Source: Cylicocyclus nassatus
Lineage: Eukaryota > Nematoda > Chromadorea > Rhabditida > Strongylidae
Direction: 5' to 3'
DNA length: 64,000 nucleotides
NCBI GenBank assembly: GCA_958299035.1
Contig: CATQJL010000112.1
Coordinates: forward strand, 19,257,361 to 19,321,360
In this document: one piece after another, positions 20,474-32,800 of the stretch
Layout of the letters: the number at the start of each line of letters is the position of its first letter
Numbering within the stretch: position 1 is the first letter of the stretch
Notes under the pieces: generated by a model
Databases searched by the model: none
Told to the model about the DNA's origin: nothing
What the model saw: the letters and a program-made list of their open reading frames with translations, nothing else
Position numbers and translations under genes: made by a program

Positions 20474-22455
20474 GAGTTTTTAAGCTGCGACTCTCTCAGT
20501 GGGATAGCCTGCAGTCTCCCAACCCGGATGATGCCAAACTTAGATATGGGCATGCGAACAACCAACTGCTCTCTCTTCAAACTCTTCGCTTCTCAATAGA
20601 GCGCATATGCAGCGCAAATCCGTAGCGCTGTGGGCGCAATCTCACGTCAACGTTGTGGGCTAACTCCGATTAGGGCTTAATGTAGGTATGGTTTGTTCCT
20701 CAGAAATATTCCCATAGGTGACACGTAAACTCACTGCTTTGTAATCGTTTTGACACATTCACTTTGAGAATGCCTTGAACTTGCTGAAGTTAAATGCTAA
20801 GAAAAACGAAAGGCAGCGAGCTGACGTGTATAGGCCAGAGGCGGACGAGGGGGAAAGCCCCTTCCCCTCCCCCCCCCCCCCCACCCTGAGAATGAGTGCG
20901 ACACATTCTCGGGGGAAAGAAGATTGAACGTAATTTTTTGAAACTTACTTGCATAGGTTACAAAAATGTGTTGGACTTGTTGGCTTGACTTGTTTATTCT
21001 TGTAAATAAATAAAGTAATCTTTTGAATTTTTTAAAAATTCAAATTAGCCCTATAGCCACGTCCCCTTTTCATAGATTAAGGGTTATGGACCCGCAAATA
21101 CTTAGAGAAGCACCACAAAAAATCTTTCGGATTGCTGGCTAAAGCCAGGCACCTTCACTTGAACCCGGGACGGAAATCCAGCGACTGTCACCGTATAGGC
21201 CTATGAAAAACTAACTCCCCGCGCGATGCCTTAGGCCCTGGGCATACCCACGCTGGGCATACCCACGCAATTTCAGTCGCGACCCCATTTGGCAATCCTC
21301 CAATTGTTCATAGCCATCGTAGGGGGTTTCTGAATGTACGGAAAATAGCGCACTTCATCAACAATATATATCACTTTATCAAAGTTGTATACGCTGTGCA
21401 TTTCGGGTCCCAATAGTGAATTCGAAGACATCTGACAAATTGCCAGATGGCGTGGGGACTGAAATAGCGTGAGGTATGCCTACGGCCTTCACACCCGCGT
21501 AAGCTAGCGGTCATCGCGAATGACTGCAGGCGTTTGCTATTATTGAAGAAATTTTCCTTCAACTTCTATGTTGTTTTTGATACATTTACGACAAGGCCGA
21601 TTTTTCGAATACTGCCGTTTCGAAATAGAGCCTTTTTCGCTCAGTCAAACTTACGACCCACCCGTGGGTCGTATTGTTCGAAATGGTAGTTTTCATGAAA
21701 AAATTGAGAGCATGTCTCCAACAATTTCCCCAGAGGAGTTACCGGAGGCATTGCTTATCAAAATATGATTTATTTTAATCTTTGGCATTATACGGCAAGA
21801 TTACGGCAGTCATTCTGTAATAATCCAACAGTATGAATTTTGATGTAAAGCTGTGTTTTGAGATCAGTTCACGAGCTGATCACGATTATAGTGTCCAATT
21901 TGTTCTCTACTTTCCCACAAAGGGGCCATGGTAGCAGTACGGTAGAATTTTCCTAAAAATCAAAAAACTATTGTAAGAAGGCGGTGAGAGCACTTGAGAC
22001 TGTCATCTTTGTAATCAACAAGCTATAAAACCTATATATTTAAGATGAGGTTCTTGAGATGAACAACAAAAAAATCAATAAAATCAATAAAGATAACCAT
22101 TGACTTGCTAGCATTACTCGCTTGGTCGCCTCGTATCGCCTGTGCATATACACTTGATAAAGAAACAGCATCCTTTCAAGGAGAATTTGAGCTAAAGGAT
22201 GCCTTATCTTAATTCACGGTATACCTACCGTAACATTACATTACAGTACCCCGCGCCCGGACCACTCTGGCTGGAACTTCGTCCGGGTGTCCTTGATCAT
22301 GTACCAGAATCCGTAGAATTTTATCGTATACTGGCAAAGCTAGAGCTTCAGGAATCTTACGACCCACCGGTGGGTCGTATTGCCGTGGATGTGTTAACAA
22401 TGTGAGATTTGTTCTGATGAGACCTCCCTTCGAAAGCCTAGAAAAATATGTGAGA
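20474..22455. other. Intergenic with small repeats and two GTCGTA palindromes
   Basis: No gene recognised. About 20830-21070 resembles the CAGTGGCG/CCCCGAGAATG hAT-like family (see 48114 and 50848). About 21215-21490 is a foldback with GGGCATACCCACGC and inverted GCGTGAGGTATGCC ends, related to 32787-33020. Palindromes built on ACGACCCAC/GTGGGTCGT lie at 21652-21674 and 22358-22379. Confidence 0.45.
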
Positions 22456-24350
22456 AAGGGGTGCGCACTCTGTCGCTCGTAGCAAGCCTACGCCCTTCGG
22501 AAACCGTCTCCAGCAGCCTCTCGCGTTGGTGTTCGAAGCGACCAGTGGGCAAATGGATTTCACAAGGCCTGCATTTATGGGAACTATGGGGAGAGGTGAT
22601 TTATAGGCTACTGCATGGCGAATGCGCAGTACCCTTGGGCGCGAAAGCGGCTTTATTAGCCGCAGTGCGCATGAGGCGCAGAATTTACAACGGCGAAGAC
22701 ACGCGCGCTGAGTTTGCGTCCACTCAATCGATAGTGCTTCTGCGCCTTCGTCCTGAAATAACCTTTATGTGAAAACTGCGAACTTGCCGAACATAATAGT
22801 TGAGGGAAACGATGAAGAATTATCGCGGTAAGAATCAATAGACCATCCAAAAACCCGCCTGTAGAATTGGATCTGATGCCGAATATCTCCATAGATGGCA
22901 TTCCAAAGAAGCTGATTACTCGAGAAAGAAAAGGCCAAAGCAGCAAAAACGTTCACTTACAACTTTGAGTGCACCATTTACTGACCGCCGATACTATTAT
23001 ACTACTACCATGCTTCACCGATTCCATCGCGACGGTCTCCAACCTGTAAATGAAAGACAAGAGCCCTTGTATTAAGCGTTGGTGAAACAAGAAAAGCGAA
23101 CAAACAAAAATAGTCTGTGCTTATTCCATTCACTGCACTCGTTTGGCATTCGATGGTCATGTCACGAATGGTGACGTCACAAATGTCTGCGGCGTGTAGA
23201 AGCAGCTTCCAATAAGGCGCTGACAGGTTTGGTCTGAATTTTGAGCATATTCTCGTGTGGGCATGACAAAAAGATGTTTAGATGTGTCAGTACATGTAAT
23301 CTGACATGTTCAAGGCGTTTTAATGGTGAGTTCAGCTTGATGAGTCTTGTGCGCTAAAAGGCGAGTGATGCGTTTCTCTAACTTGTCCATTTTCAAAAAT
23401 CTTTTTCTCAGTCTTTCAAAAACTGTGTGACGTTTTCTAGCGAATTTGCGAGTGCCACAACATGTCCTTCACAAGCAGTGAACTGAACTATGTCGTCTGG
23501 AGATATCTGCATGAGTCTGGTGAGTGCTGAGAGCATTGCTGTTTTATTTCTGTTACAAGCTACACATGATTTTAAAATCATGTGTAGCTTGTAACAGAAA
23601 TGAAATTTTTTGTTCGCTGCTATACTTTGAGTGCAAGTGATGCGCTTATCCAATGCTCTATCCAAAAAATAACAAATAAGCTCTGATAGTAGAGATTTTG
23701 GATGCTGCAGATTCAACCAACCTGTTATCGTAAGGCATTCATGAAATCGTGAGGAGTTCCACAGGAGCATAAATATTCATGTGGACCACCTCGATGATAA
23801 GCTCACCCACCTTCAGTATCCAAATGCTATCATATGTAGATACGCAAAAAAACCATTCAATTAGTGACGGAATCCAAGAATGCGGTTGGCAGATACGCGT
23901 AATGCGCGCGGTCGCGCCATTGTCACGATTTTATAAATGCCCATCATCGGTCACAAACTAAATGCACAATGCTGTGTGTCTCATTCACAATTATGTATTT
24001 ATCATCGGCTCCACGATTCGTGTAGAGGCGGGGTTTTGCCAACTCAAAGCGTGGCGGTTTTTGATAGCGAGAGAGTACAACAATGCTATGACGTGGAGAT
24101 TTAACAAGTTTACCTGTATTATCAGGCAAAGCCTGCAATACACCTCTACACAAATTGTGGAGACGATCATACTGTGTTTGAGACGGACCTTCAAATGCTG
24201 CCTACATTACCAGATCTAAAAACGATCCACCATCACTCACCTTTGCGGGCTTTTAATTAGCAAATTCACAAATCCCAAACTGTGAACTTTCGTCCCAAAC
24301 GCGCATTCAAAGTTATACATTGACCCAACTTTGAGCATAAAGGATTGCAG
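22456..24350. other. Unassigned stretch with several open frames and a perfect 56-nt palindrome
   Basis: Minus-strand frames at 23408-23770 (120 codons) and 23944-24153 look somewhat protein-like but match no family I recognise and lack a coherent exon structure. The plus strand over 23962-24219 is open too. A first exon of the downstream TBL1-like gene should lie here but I could not find it. Confidence 0.3.
23546..23601. repeat. Perfect 56-nt palindrome
   Basis: A 28-nt arm starting ATTTCTGTTACAAGCTACAC is followed without spacer by its exact inverse. An RNA of it would form a continuous hairpin. Confidence 0.95.
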
Positions 24351-27307
24351 GTTTCCATCACAGTGCTTATGTCTTTGGCAACGAGTCCAAACTACTCGAT
24401 TTCACGCCTCCTTTCATGGATCTGCCCTCAGGATCACTCGTAATGCTCGTGCAGGTAGAAATTTTCGCCTAGTCAGACATGTTGCAAAAGTCTTTATAGA
24501 GTACATTGAATGTTAAAATAATCTATTGTAGAGAGGATTATATTACACTGATGCTGAGCTAAGAGCCAAAAACGACGAGTTTCCAGCTGAAAGCGGAGAC
24601 GACTGCAAGATCAGTCTTATCGAAGGAGGTGTGTCAATTTGCACTACTCGATGTGTAATTTCTATGGCCAAGAACGAGCGTAAGTGGAGAAAAGCTTACC
24701 AGTGAGCATGCATTGTAAATCCTATGCGGTTTTGAGTACCCAAAGAAAAAAGGACGTTAACACGTTGACGACGAGCCATTTTTTGAAGGTCTGTCCCTGT
24801 GGACGAACCGTTTCCGGGCATTTTCACAGCCGGCTGCACATATATATGCATGCATCTATGCGTGAAGTACAAAAATGCAAGTGGGCGGGGAAGCTCCGCC
24901 CACTTTTGGCAAGCCCCGCCCACTTTTCAAAAATGTTGGAAACTGCTCAAAATCAATGAATTCGTGCAAATTCCGGCATTTTTGAAAAGTGGGCGGAGCT
25001 TGCCACTCAGGGGGCGGGGTCTGCATAACGGGAGGCGGGGTCAAAATCAAGAATATTTGAGGTTCCCCAGTCATTTACGAGCTTTTCTATGCGATTTGAG
25101 AACGAAAAATTTTTTTGCACAGGGCAATGGAGTGGGCGGAGTTTGCCAAAAGAGGGGCGGGGCCAACATAAAAAACTTCCGAGCCTAAACTGATTATGTG
25201 AACACAAATTGGAACCATTGTGCACATTCGAACTGGTATTTAGGGTGTCGCGCACCATTGCGCGACATCGTCCACAGGGACAGACTACCTGTCGCGCACC
25301 ATTGCGCGACACCGTCGTCAACGTGTTAAAGCAGTGGCTCGGGAAAATCGCGAGTGGCGGGTTTTCACAACTACATGGTCTTCTGGAGCAGCTGAGTGAG
25401 GTACTGTGCTTGAAAAGTCAAAAGTGCTTTTTTGGCGTTCTCCGACCTTGAAGATTGCTGGAGAGGCGGGGCGAGGGGTTCCCGTCAACTGTATCGTATT
25501 GATTGCCTGAGCCGATCAGCCAATTGCCGCCAAAACAGGTGAAGTTACAGTATCCTGCAGTCACTTGCTGGTTATGGCGGGACCCCTCGCCCCGCTTCTC
25601 CTACAATCCGCAAAGCCGGTAAACTCCAAAAAAAAAAAACACTTTTTTGACATTTCAAGCACATACCTGACTCAGCTTGTCCATGTAGGCCATGTAGTCG
25701 TGAATAGCCCCCAGCCGCGATTTTCCCGAGCCACTGCCCTTAAACTGGTTCGTGCAGTGCTTTCAAAGATTACACTCTGCAATCATAAGCGCTCCTTGAT
25801 CTTCGTTTTCATGGGTTGTGTCACCTTCGTATGTTGTACAAGATTTATCAATTATGGAGTCGGGTGCACCAGCATCTCCGCTCCCGCGCGGCCGCCTCGC
25901 CTGATTCTGTCTCTTTCGCAAACATGCTCTCTTACCACTTCCCCACCACGAGAGTGGGAAGAAAGGTGGAGCTTCAATCGTTAATGAAGCGTGCAAAAAT
26001 GATTAGAGAGCAAGTTCGCGAAAGAAGTCCAGAATTTAGGCGAGGCGGTCGCGCGGGAGCGGAGCTGGTGCATCCGAATCTGCAGTTGATAAGCCCTGTA
26101 TGAACAATGAGGTCTCTTGAGTTTTGTATGGTCCCCGCCAGAGTGCCGAAGCCACGCCAGCGCTACGCCGACGCCGAGCCAGCGTTTCGATCGATACACG
26201 TTTATTTCGTTGGGGCGGGGCCCTGGCTGAGAACTAGGTCAGCTAGCCTCGCCCCCAACGAAATACACGTGTATCGATCGAAACGCTGGCTCGGCGCCGG
26301 CGTAGCGCCGGTGTGGCTTCGGCACTCTGGCGGGGGCCTATGTAGAAAGGCGAAGGTAAAGAAGCTTGCGTCGAGTTACCCAACTAGTATAGGAAAGAGG
26401 TAATATCTGCTGCATGACGAAGGCGGTCGCCCAACTAGGTTGAAGGCTGTTGCGCACGCGACGCACGGGCAATTGTCAGCCACGGGCGCGCGCATGCTCC
26501 ATTGTATGACCGCTGACCGAGCGTGCGCGCGCCCCATGGTTGAGATTTGCCCGCGTGCGCGACAGCCTTCAACCTATTTGGGCGACCGCCTTCGTCATGC
26601 AGCAAATATTATACAGTCTGCCCCATTCGGGATCAGGCCGAACCGTTGGCTGAATTTGCGCGCTCGCAGCGCTAGGGGATTGCGCTGCAGACGCGCGCTG
26701 TCGCAGAGAGTGAAGAGATCGAGGAGAGAGCAGACTAGCTAGCCGCAAATGTGGTGCGAGACTCTCGCGGTGCGGACTCCCGCCATTCCGATTTTGGCCT
26801 GGTTAGGATTGGGGCAGACTGTATGGATTGTGCCAATATATGAAAAGGAGTCGCATGTGCTGCGAACAACCGTATCCCCACATCCATGCTGTTTTTAGCT
26901 GCACATCTGAACCCTAACTCAAATATGATAATGGAAATGATGCCACACTCATCAGACGCCGAAACTTCCAACGAAGAGAATAATGGAACGGTTAGTAAGA
27001 CAATTTAATGAAGTCGTGTGACTGAGGCGATTTTGCAGCCGGCAAGCAATGGAAACACAGAAGCGACGTCAACGCGTAAGATGATCGCGGGAAATGGTGA
27101 ACTGTAGGTTAAAGATGTTCATATATTATCATGTTGAAATCATAGCTCTTTCTTCATAGGCCACAGCATGATCCCAAGATGTCTATAGAAATGTTACGAG
27201 AATATTTCGAAAACAAATGGAAGCGAAGCGGACCACTGGAATCTCTTCCCAACCTGGCCCCACCGACGTTTAAGACAGCTGATTTGAATACTGCTAACAG
27301 CGATTAG
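24351..27307 (+). CDS. TBL1/Ebi-like protein, LisH and following region; first exon and WD40 repeats not found
   Basis: Five phase-compatible exons: 24351-24454, 24532-24679, 26899-26990, 27039-27103 and 27160-27307 (stop). The start, FHHSAYVFGNES...SGSLVMLVQRGLYYTDAEL, closely follows the LisH C-terminal half and adjacent segment of TBL1/TBL1XR1/Ebi (human HSAYTFGIES and LISIIQKGLQYVEAE). That family bridges NCoR/SMRT co-repressors and normally continues into WD40 repeats. Here a Ser/Asn/Glu-rich linker follows, then a helical-looking tail (MSIEMLREYFENKWKRSG) and a stop. The upstream exon is missing: phase requires it to end with one base of a Gly codon. The 2.2-kb intron before exon 26899 is full of MITEs. 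It could be a truncated paralogue or a distinct LisH protein. Confidence 0.55.
24757..25329. mobile_element. TTAA-flanked element, CACGTTGACGAC family (long member)
   Basis: TTAA at both ends with inverted CACGTTGACGACG / GTCGTCAACGTG. The interior has repeated AAGTGGGCGGGG-type and inverted boxes and a CTGTCCCTGTGGACG/CGTCCACAGGGACAG inverted pair. It sits in an intron of the TBL1-like gene. It shares its right TTAA with the next element. Confidence 0.7.
25326..25743. mobile_element. Foldback MITE, GCAGTGGCTCGG family, TTAA-type
   Basis: Second copy of the 2435-2850 family, flanked by TTAA at 25326-25329 and 25740-25743. Long inverted arms include ACTACATGGTCTTCTGGA and its inverse. Confidence 0.7.
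26130..26338. mobile_element. Foldback MITE, GGTCCCCGCCAGAGTGC ends, TAT duplication
   Basis: Inverted arms of about 90 bp (GCCAGAGTGCCGAAGCCACG and inverse), flanked by TAT on both sides. A relative at 61175-61460 has the same ends and TAA flanks. A 3-bp duplication with GG-starting ends suggests PIF/Harbinger ancestry. Confidence 0.75.
26407..26605. mobile_element. Foldback MITE with TGCTGCATGACGAAGGCGG ends
   Basis: Arms of about 55 bp, TGCTGCATGACGAAGGCGG and its inverse, enclosing GC-rich sequence. AATAT occurs on both sides and may be the duplication. Confidence 0.65.
26609..26823. mobile_element. MITE with ATACAGTCTGCCCC ends
   Basis: Inverted ends ATACAGTCTGCCCCA / TTGGGGCAGACTGTAT. 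Its interior (GAATTTGCGCGCTCGCAGCG... to CTCTCGCGGTGCGGACTC) resembles 27565-27767. Confidence 0.65.
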
Positions 27308-27564
27308 TAGTGTAAGCTTGGAGAACGTAAAAGTGGATGCATGATTGGAAGCTAGTACTTACCAACCGAAGCTTTGCTACTTTTGCTTTTCTAGATGTCT
27401 CTCCATAAATTGATTCGCCTAACCAACTAATCGGATAGTGACATGCGTCAGCTCTATACAAAGGCAATCCTCATTTCTCTGGCTATACACCACATTTATC
27501 TCTGATATGCAATGGTACCGCTGCACTGCAAAGGAAATAAGGGTTTATGAAGCTGAATGGTTGG

Positions 27565-27767
27565 GATACATCTGTCCCAATGGGGATGAAGCCGAAGCGT
27601 TGGGGTAAATTTATGCGCTCGTAGTGCATGGAGTTTGCGCTGCATGCGCACTGTCGTTGAGAGCAAGAGATTGAACAGACAAAATACCTGTGTGATGCAA
27701 AACCCTCGCGACACGAACTCACGCCAATTTTGACCCAGTTGAAATTGGAACAGCTTGTACCCGACTC
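27565..27767. mobile_element. Diverged relative of the 26609-26823 MITE
   Basis: Similar order of motifs (CCAATGGGGATGAAGCCGAAG, TTATGCGCTCGTAGTGC, CCCTCGCGACACGAACTC) with eroded termini. Downstream of the TBL1-like gene. Confidence 0.45.
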
Positions 27768-28276
27768 TACCTGGCCCTGTCGATACACAAATGTTGCTAT
27801 TCCCCACTTCTGCACGACACTGAGAATTTGCGTTCTTGGTGGAAGAAAATTTTTTTCAGTCTCCATCCCATCTCTAGCTCTTCCCTCCCCCCCCCCTTCC
27901 CTCCTCCTCCACTACACATTCGTGATCAGCATCCTCACTTACCGCTCCCGAGTCGTCGACCGCACGGACTGACCGTAGAGTGGGGAGCAATGCGTGACGC
28001 GGCTGAGAGTCATAAAAGCATGACTTAACTTATGGATATGTTGCCAACCTCTTAATGGCAAATACCATACAAGATCATAACTTAGCTGCGGACATGTCCA
28101 AAAACACTTTCCAACATACGCGTTTATCGTTATAGCACCAAAATAACAATGAGTATCGATATCCCGGGAAACACAACAATACAACATGAGAATAAAGAGA
28201 TCTGAGCCCGTAGACGAGGTGGCTCGTTGGTCGTCGGTTCCTCACTGTCTTCAGACCGCTCCTCCCTCCTTATCTA

Positions 28277-28594
28277 TCAGACAATCGCTGGGGGCAGGCG
28301 GGCACCGGAAAAATAGATTGCTGATTTCTCGCACCCCGCTCGCGGATTTTTTGCAAAGCCATCAGGACTTTTCGGAAGACCGCTTGCTGAGTCTGCGGAT
28401 TTTTGAGAGACCGCCTGTTGAATTTTTTTTCGCTCTTATCTTTTGCAGATATATTGCTGAATCTCTGAAAAATCGAGAATTCAGCAAGCGGTCTTCCGAA
28501 AAGTCCTGATGGCTTTGCAAAAAATCCGCGAGCGGGGTGCGAGAGATCAGCAATCTATTTTTCCGGTGTCCGCCTGCCCCGGCGATTGTCTGAG
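28277..28594. mobile_element. Foldback member of the TCAGACAATCG family
   Basis: Ends TCAGACAATCGC and inverse GCGATTGTCTGAG, with TA outside. The interior is a long foldback: TTGCAAAGCCATCAGGACTT and its inverse, with a CGGTCTTCCGAAAAGTCC pair. The termini match 1845-2222 and 12126-13163 but the interior is different. Confidence 0.7.
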
Positions 28595-29846
28595 TAGTGG
28601 CATCTGGTGAGCGACGGCGCGAAGCAATCTGTAAACAAAGTATATGGGAAACGGAGATGATTGCAACATTACATTACGTGAATGATTAAGAAAACTTATT
28701 AGGAGAAAGCAAAAGAATAAAGTATGAGTAGGTGTACTTACCTGATAAATATAACCGTAAATACTATTTACACTTACACCATAGCCATTTGCACTGGTAC
28801 GAGCGTTTGGCGATGCGACGCGTGTTCCGCAATCTATGGCCAATCCGTGCGGTTAACGACTCGACGGTACGTACATACAGACAAAAATTGAGCATTATGT
28901 TTGGTGTGTCTCCAAAAAGTATGAATACTGCTTGAATGTTGGTAACTTTTGTCACGAAGTCTTTCGAGAAGCTTTAGGTACCATCCTGTAGAGCTGGCTT
29001 CAATTTAGATTTACGGCATGGGGCGAGTCACCGATCACTCAAGGAAGCGTTATGATAAGATGCAAACTTCGTAGTTAGGATCAACAACCCTAACTGACTT
29101 AGTACAAAAAATTCCAGGTCGCTTTGTTTTCATTCTGAGGCAAAATATGCGCCTCCATGACTCAAAACCCTCCTCAAAGTTACTACTGTAAATCAACAGT
29201 GATGAAAAGAGATCGGTGATTCGTCCTGTACTGATGACAACAGCTTTTCGAAACACGTCACACAAGAGAACTTTTGACAATTAAGCAGAGGCACATTTTT
29301 GGGACACCCTGTAATAGACTTGCATACAGTAGTGTTACTAATGTTACCTAATCAGTGTTACGACTGTTACTCGTGTTAAACTCTAAAAAACTGTACCCCA
29401 TTTACGATGGGGTACAGTTTATGATTTTCATGGTTTTTCATTACCTTGGCTTTTGTTTTTTGTGTACACACTAAATTCGCTGCCCTTTTTTTTCTTGTGT
29501 GCTTAAATATCGAACGAACACTTTGAATTCGGACTTTGGATTTCCCGCCTTGACCACCATCGTATTTGAGCATGTCAGCCATGCACAAGTCTAACTAAAG
29601 GTTAGATCACTAGCGTCATTCTTTGAAGTGGAAAAAGATGTGGTTGTAATTTAACGTGACTCGACCGCTTCCTAGGAAAAAACGAAGACAGAACAGATTT
29701 ATGGAACATTGAAGTGTTATCATAGATACCCGTACAATAACAGTTTATGCAGGATTATGCTCCCCACTGTAGTATTTCCGGTACAGAGCGTGGATTCTCT
29801 CTGAAAAGAAGAAGAAAGTTTCTCCATAGATCCGTTATGGAAAAGC
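28595..29846. other. Intergenic, 3' of INTS14; short hairpin at 29388-29420
   Basis: No gene seen. AAACTGTACCCCAT and its inverse form a 14-bp stem around TTACG at 29388-29420. A short TGTTAC-rich tract lies at 29323-29375, similar in wording to 43362-43640. Confidence 0.4.
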
Positions 29847-32800
29847 TCACTTCTCGAATGCTGTGGCTACATATGCGCCATGTGTCTGAGCGGTGGCATT
29901 CAATTGTTTGATTTCTTCTCGAATAATTCGTGCTGCTTCGAATAGGACGTGATCCATTCCAATTGCCAAGGCATATTTTCGAAAACGATTAACCTCCTAT
30001 AAGTAACTAAGTCGTAAGATAGCCAGCATCAAGATAATTTTGTTCCACTTGGTAGAAGAGATGCGGCCTATCAGGCAATTTCCTTAGCAGACGAAACATT
30101 TTCTGGAAGTCCATATTGAATCCGTGCTCCGTGACCCAAGATTGAACTAAAAATCAACGATTAATGAACAATCTATAGTTCTTCGAGGCAGCTCACCTAC
30201 TGGGTTGTAGCTAGGTGCTACACCTTGAAGGGTGGTGAAATGCAATGGTCCAGCTTGTTCATCCGGGCCAGATTCGAGATTGGAGAAATTTGGGATGAAA
30301 TCGGGAAGATTTTCGGGTAACTGGAGGGGAAATTATATTTCTCAAGAGAAACTTCAGGTGGATGGGAAAAGAGCGATAGGTTACCTTATTCAAGACCAAA
30401 CAAAAGTTATCCCCCACTTTTTCAGCTGTAATGCAACCATACTGCCCGTCGCTGATGAGCACTAGAGCAACGCTTTCCTAAAAAAGGTCAAGGTGTTTCG
30501 GATATACCAGAGTAAATCTGACCCAAAAATCAAGTGATTATAGGCTGTGCCTCGGTAAAATTTCGTTTTCCATTTTTTACCTTTACGGAGCCTTCTCGCC
30601 ATGAGGAATCCACATCTGGGCCTTTCAGTGCAAGAAAATGGCGAAAATGAGCTTTTTCCGAAGCTTTTCAGGTCTACATTTAGCGAAGATACGCCGGAAG
30701 TCTTGCACGCCCTGCCTCCCTCGTTCCAAGCCCCGCCCACCTGCACGTATTCTCTACTGGAATGCGAACCTGAAAAGCTTCGAAAAAGCTCATTTTCGCC
30801 ATCTTCATGCGCTGAAAAGCTCAGATATAGGTTTTTCGTGATGAGAAGGCTTAGAAAAGGCAAAATGGAAAACGAATTTCTGCCGAGACACTGCTCAAAG
30901 TCTAATTGATACTTTTTTCACTTCACGATTCTCTTCAAGCAAATATAAAAACTAAATTACCGTTTCAACTAGGGCAGGACCCAATGTTCCAAGTAAATCG
31001 TCACTGTCTTGATCTTCTGTCGTGACAAAGTGCGGGGAGTCGTCGACTTCTGGGGGTCGATTCTCTGAACTCGATTTACCTTAAATAGGCCTTTTTGAGA
31101 TTTTGAGATGATAGCCGCTAATCTCTTACTTTGAGAATTTGTACATGTTGTAATAAACTGTACTCCATCTACCGGGATATTCATCATATTTGCAGAGCGT
31201 ACAAATCCTATCACTTCGATGTTATCGGGCAAATCTTTGTCGGTAGACGGTTGGAGCTGCAGGCGTCGGATGGTACAAAAAGTGGAAATTCGAAAAGTCA
31301 TACACTCTACTCACCTGTATTGAAGCAGAGAGATTTCCGATAAAGAGGGTAGTATAGTCTGGTTTTTGGAGTGAATTCATAAGCTCCGCAACCATAGCGC
31401 TCACACTGCTGTACTCAGAATAGCGAAGAACCCAGTGCTTCTGATTACCTTCGGAACGCTAGAACACCCAAAACTAGGATTTAGCTTTTATCTGATACTT
31501 GCAAACCTTTTCTAGTTCTAAGCAAGTTATTATTTCTTAAAATCCAATGTTAACACAAGTTCAAAACTTAGGTATCACTTAACAGTAGGCAGTCTAGAGT
31601 TTTCGAGAGGGGAGGGGGGAGGGACGCCACAGTTTCATTTGAATGAACAGATGTGACGTCAGCCACGCCCTTCGCAGATATCCTTGAGATTCGTCCCGAA
31701 GTTTTTGCGCACCTCACTACCGGAATCTTATTAAAACACGACAGCTACGCTCCAAAAAATTTTATCCAAGCTTAAGCCGAATTTCTGAAAATTCCTAAAA
31801 ACTAATTTTTCTACGAGCAAGTAGAAGTAAGTTACTTGCGCAATTGTATAACTAATGTAGACGACTCAAAAATTTGGCGACTCCCCCAACTTCCTTCCCG
31901 CCAGATCGCCATTGGTATGTGGATAATGTAAAAGAAAGACGCAGTTGTCATCAGAGTCCGCAATATTTGCGTCGCATCGTCATCACTTGACTGATAGTGG
32001 GCAAATTCTCAACCCGAAAGCACAGTTCAACTCAAGCAGACGCCACGCATCTTCTGTGTGGTTTTGCTTAGCTGAGTACACAGCACTTACCTACTGGTGG
32101 CGGTCCCAGGATTTTCGCTACTGGGGAGGGTGGGGCTGGGAGGAACGACGAAAAATTTCTCAAAGGGCGGACTAACGCCACGCACTCCGAAAAGTCGACG
32201 TCCCCGGAAAGAATTTTACACATCTAATTTGAATTTCTGAAAAATTTTGGAAACTATTTTAGTTATTCACAAGTCTAACCAAGTCTTTTGCACATTTTTA
32301 TAGCTCACGGTAACATTCAAAGATTTTGCCACCGATTTTCTGGCCTCGGTACGCCTTGGTGAGTTGATGTCTTTGGATTCAGAATTCGTTCACTTTAACT
32401 GATATAAGCCAGTACGACGCAATCCAAGGATTCAGTAATACTTCTCAATAATGTCTTTCTACAAAAACCATGAGCGGCTTATACCATATTAACACATTGA
32501 CGACCAAGGCGTTTCACGAAAAATTCAACATTTTCTAGATAAAGTTATGCACAATTCCATTTACAGTACATCTACAGTAACGCTGAAATGCTGGCAAAAA
32601 CAGTGAAGGTTGTGTCTAGATCCAGCATAAAAGAAAACACTCGGGGTGGGTTTGACACAAACTAGTAGCCATTTCAAGGTTACATATGGTGTGTTAAGCC
32701 TTAACACACCATGTGTGTCAAGCGGTCATCAAAGTGTTAATATGGCATTGCCTAAATCCGACGAGGTAGGTCATTTGCTCTCAGGTCCCGGGCATACCTC

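Noticed and set aside
23408..24219. Minus-strand frames (23408-23770, 23944-24153) and the overlapping plus-strand frame 23962-24219 as a gene
   Set aside because: Both strands are open over part of it, no consistent donor/acceptor chain was found, one frame reads through a perfect palindrome, and no family is recognised.
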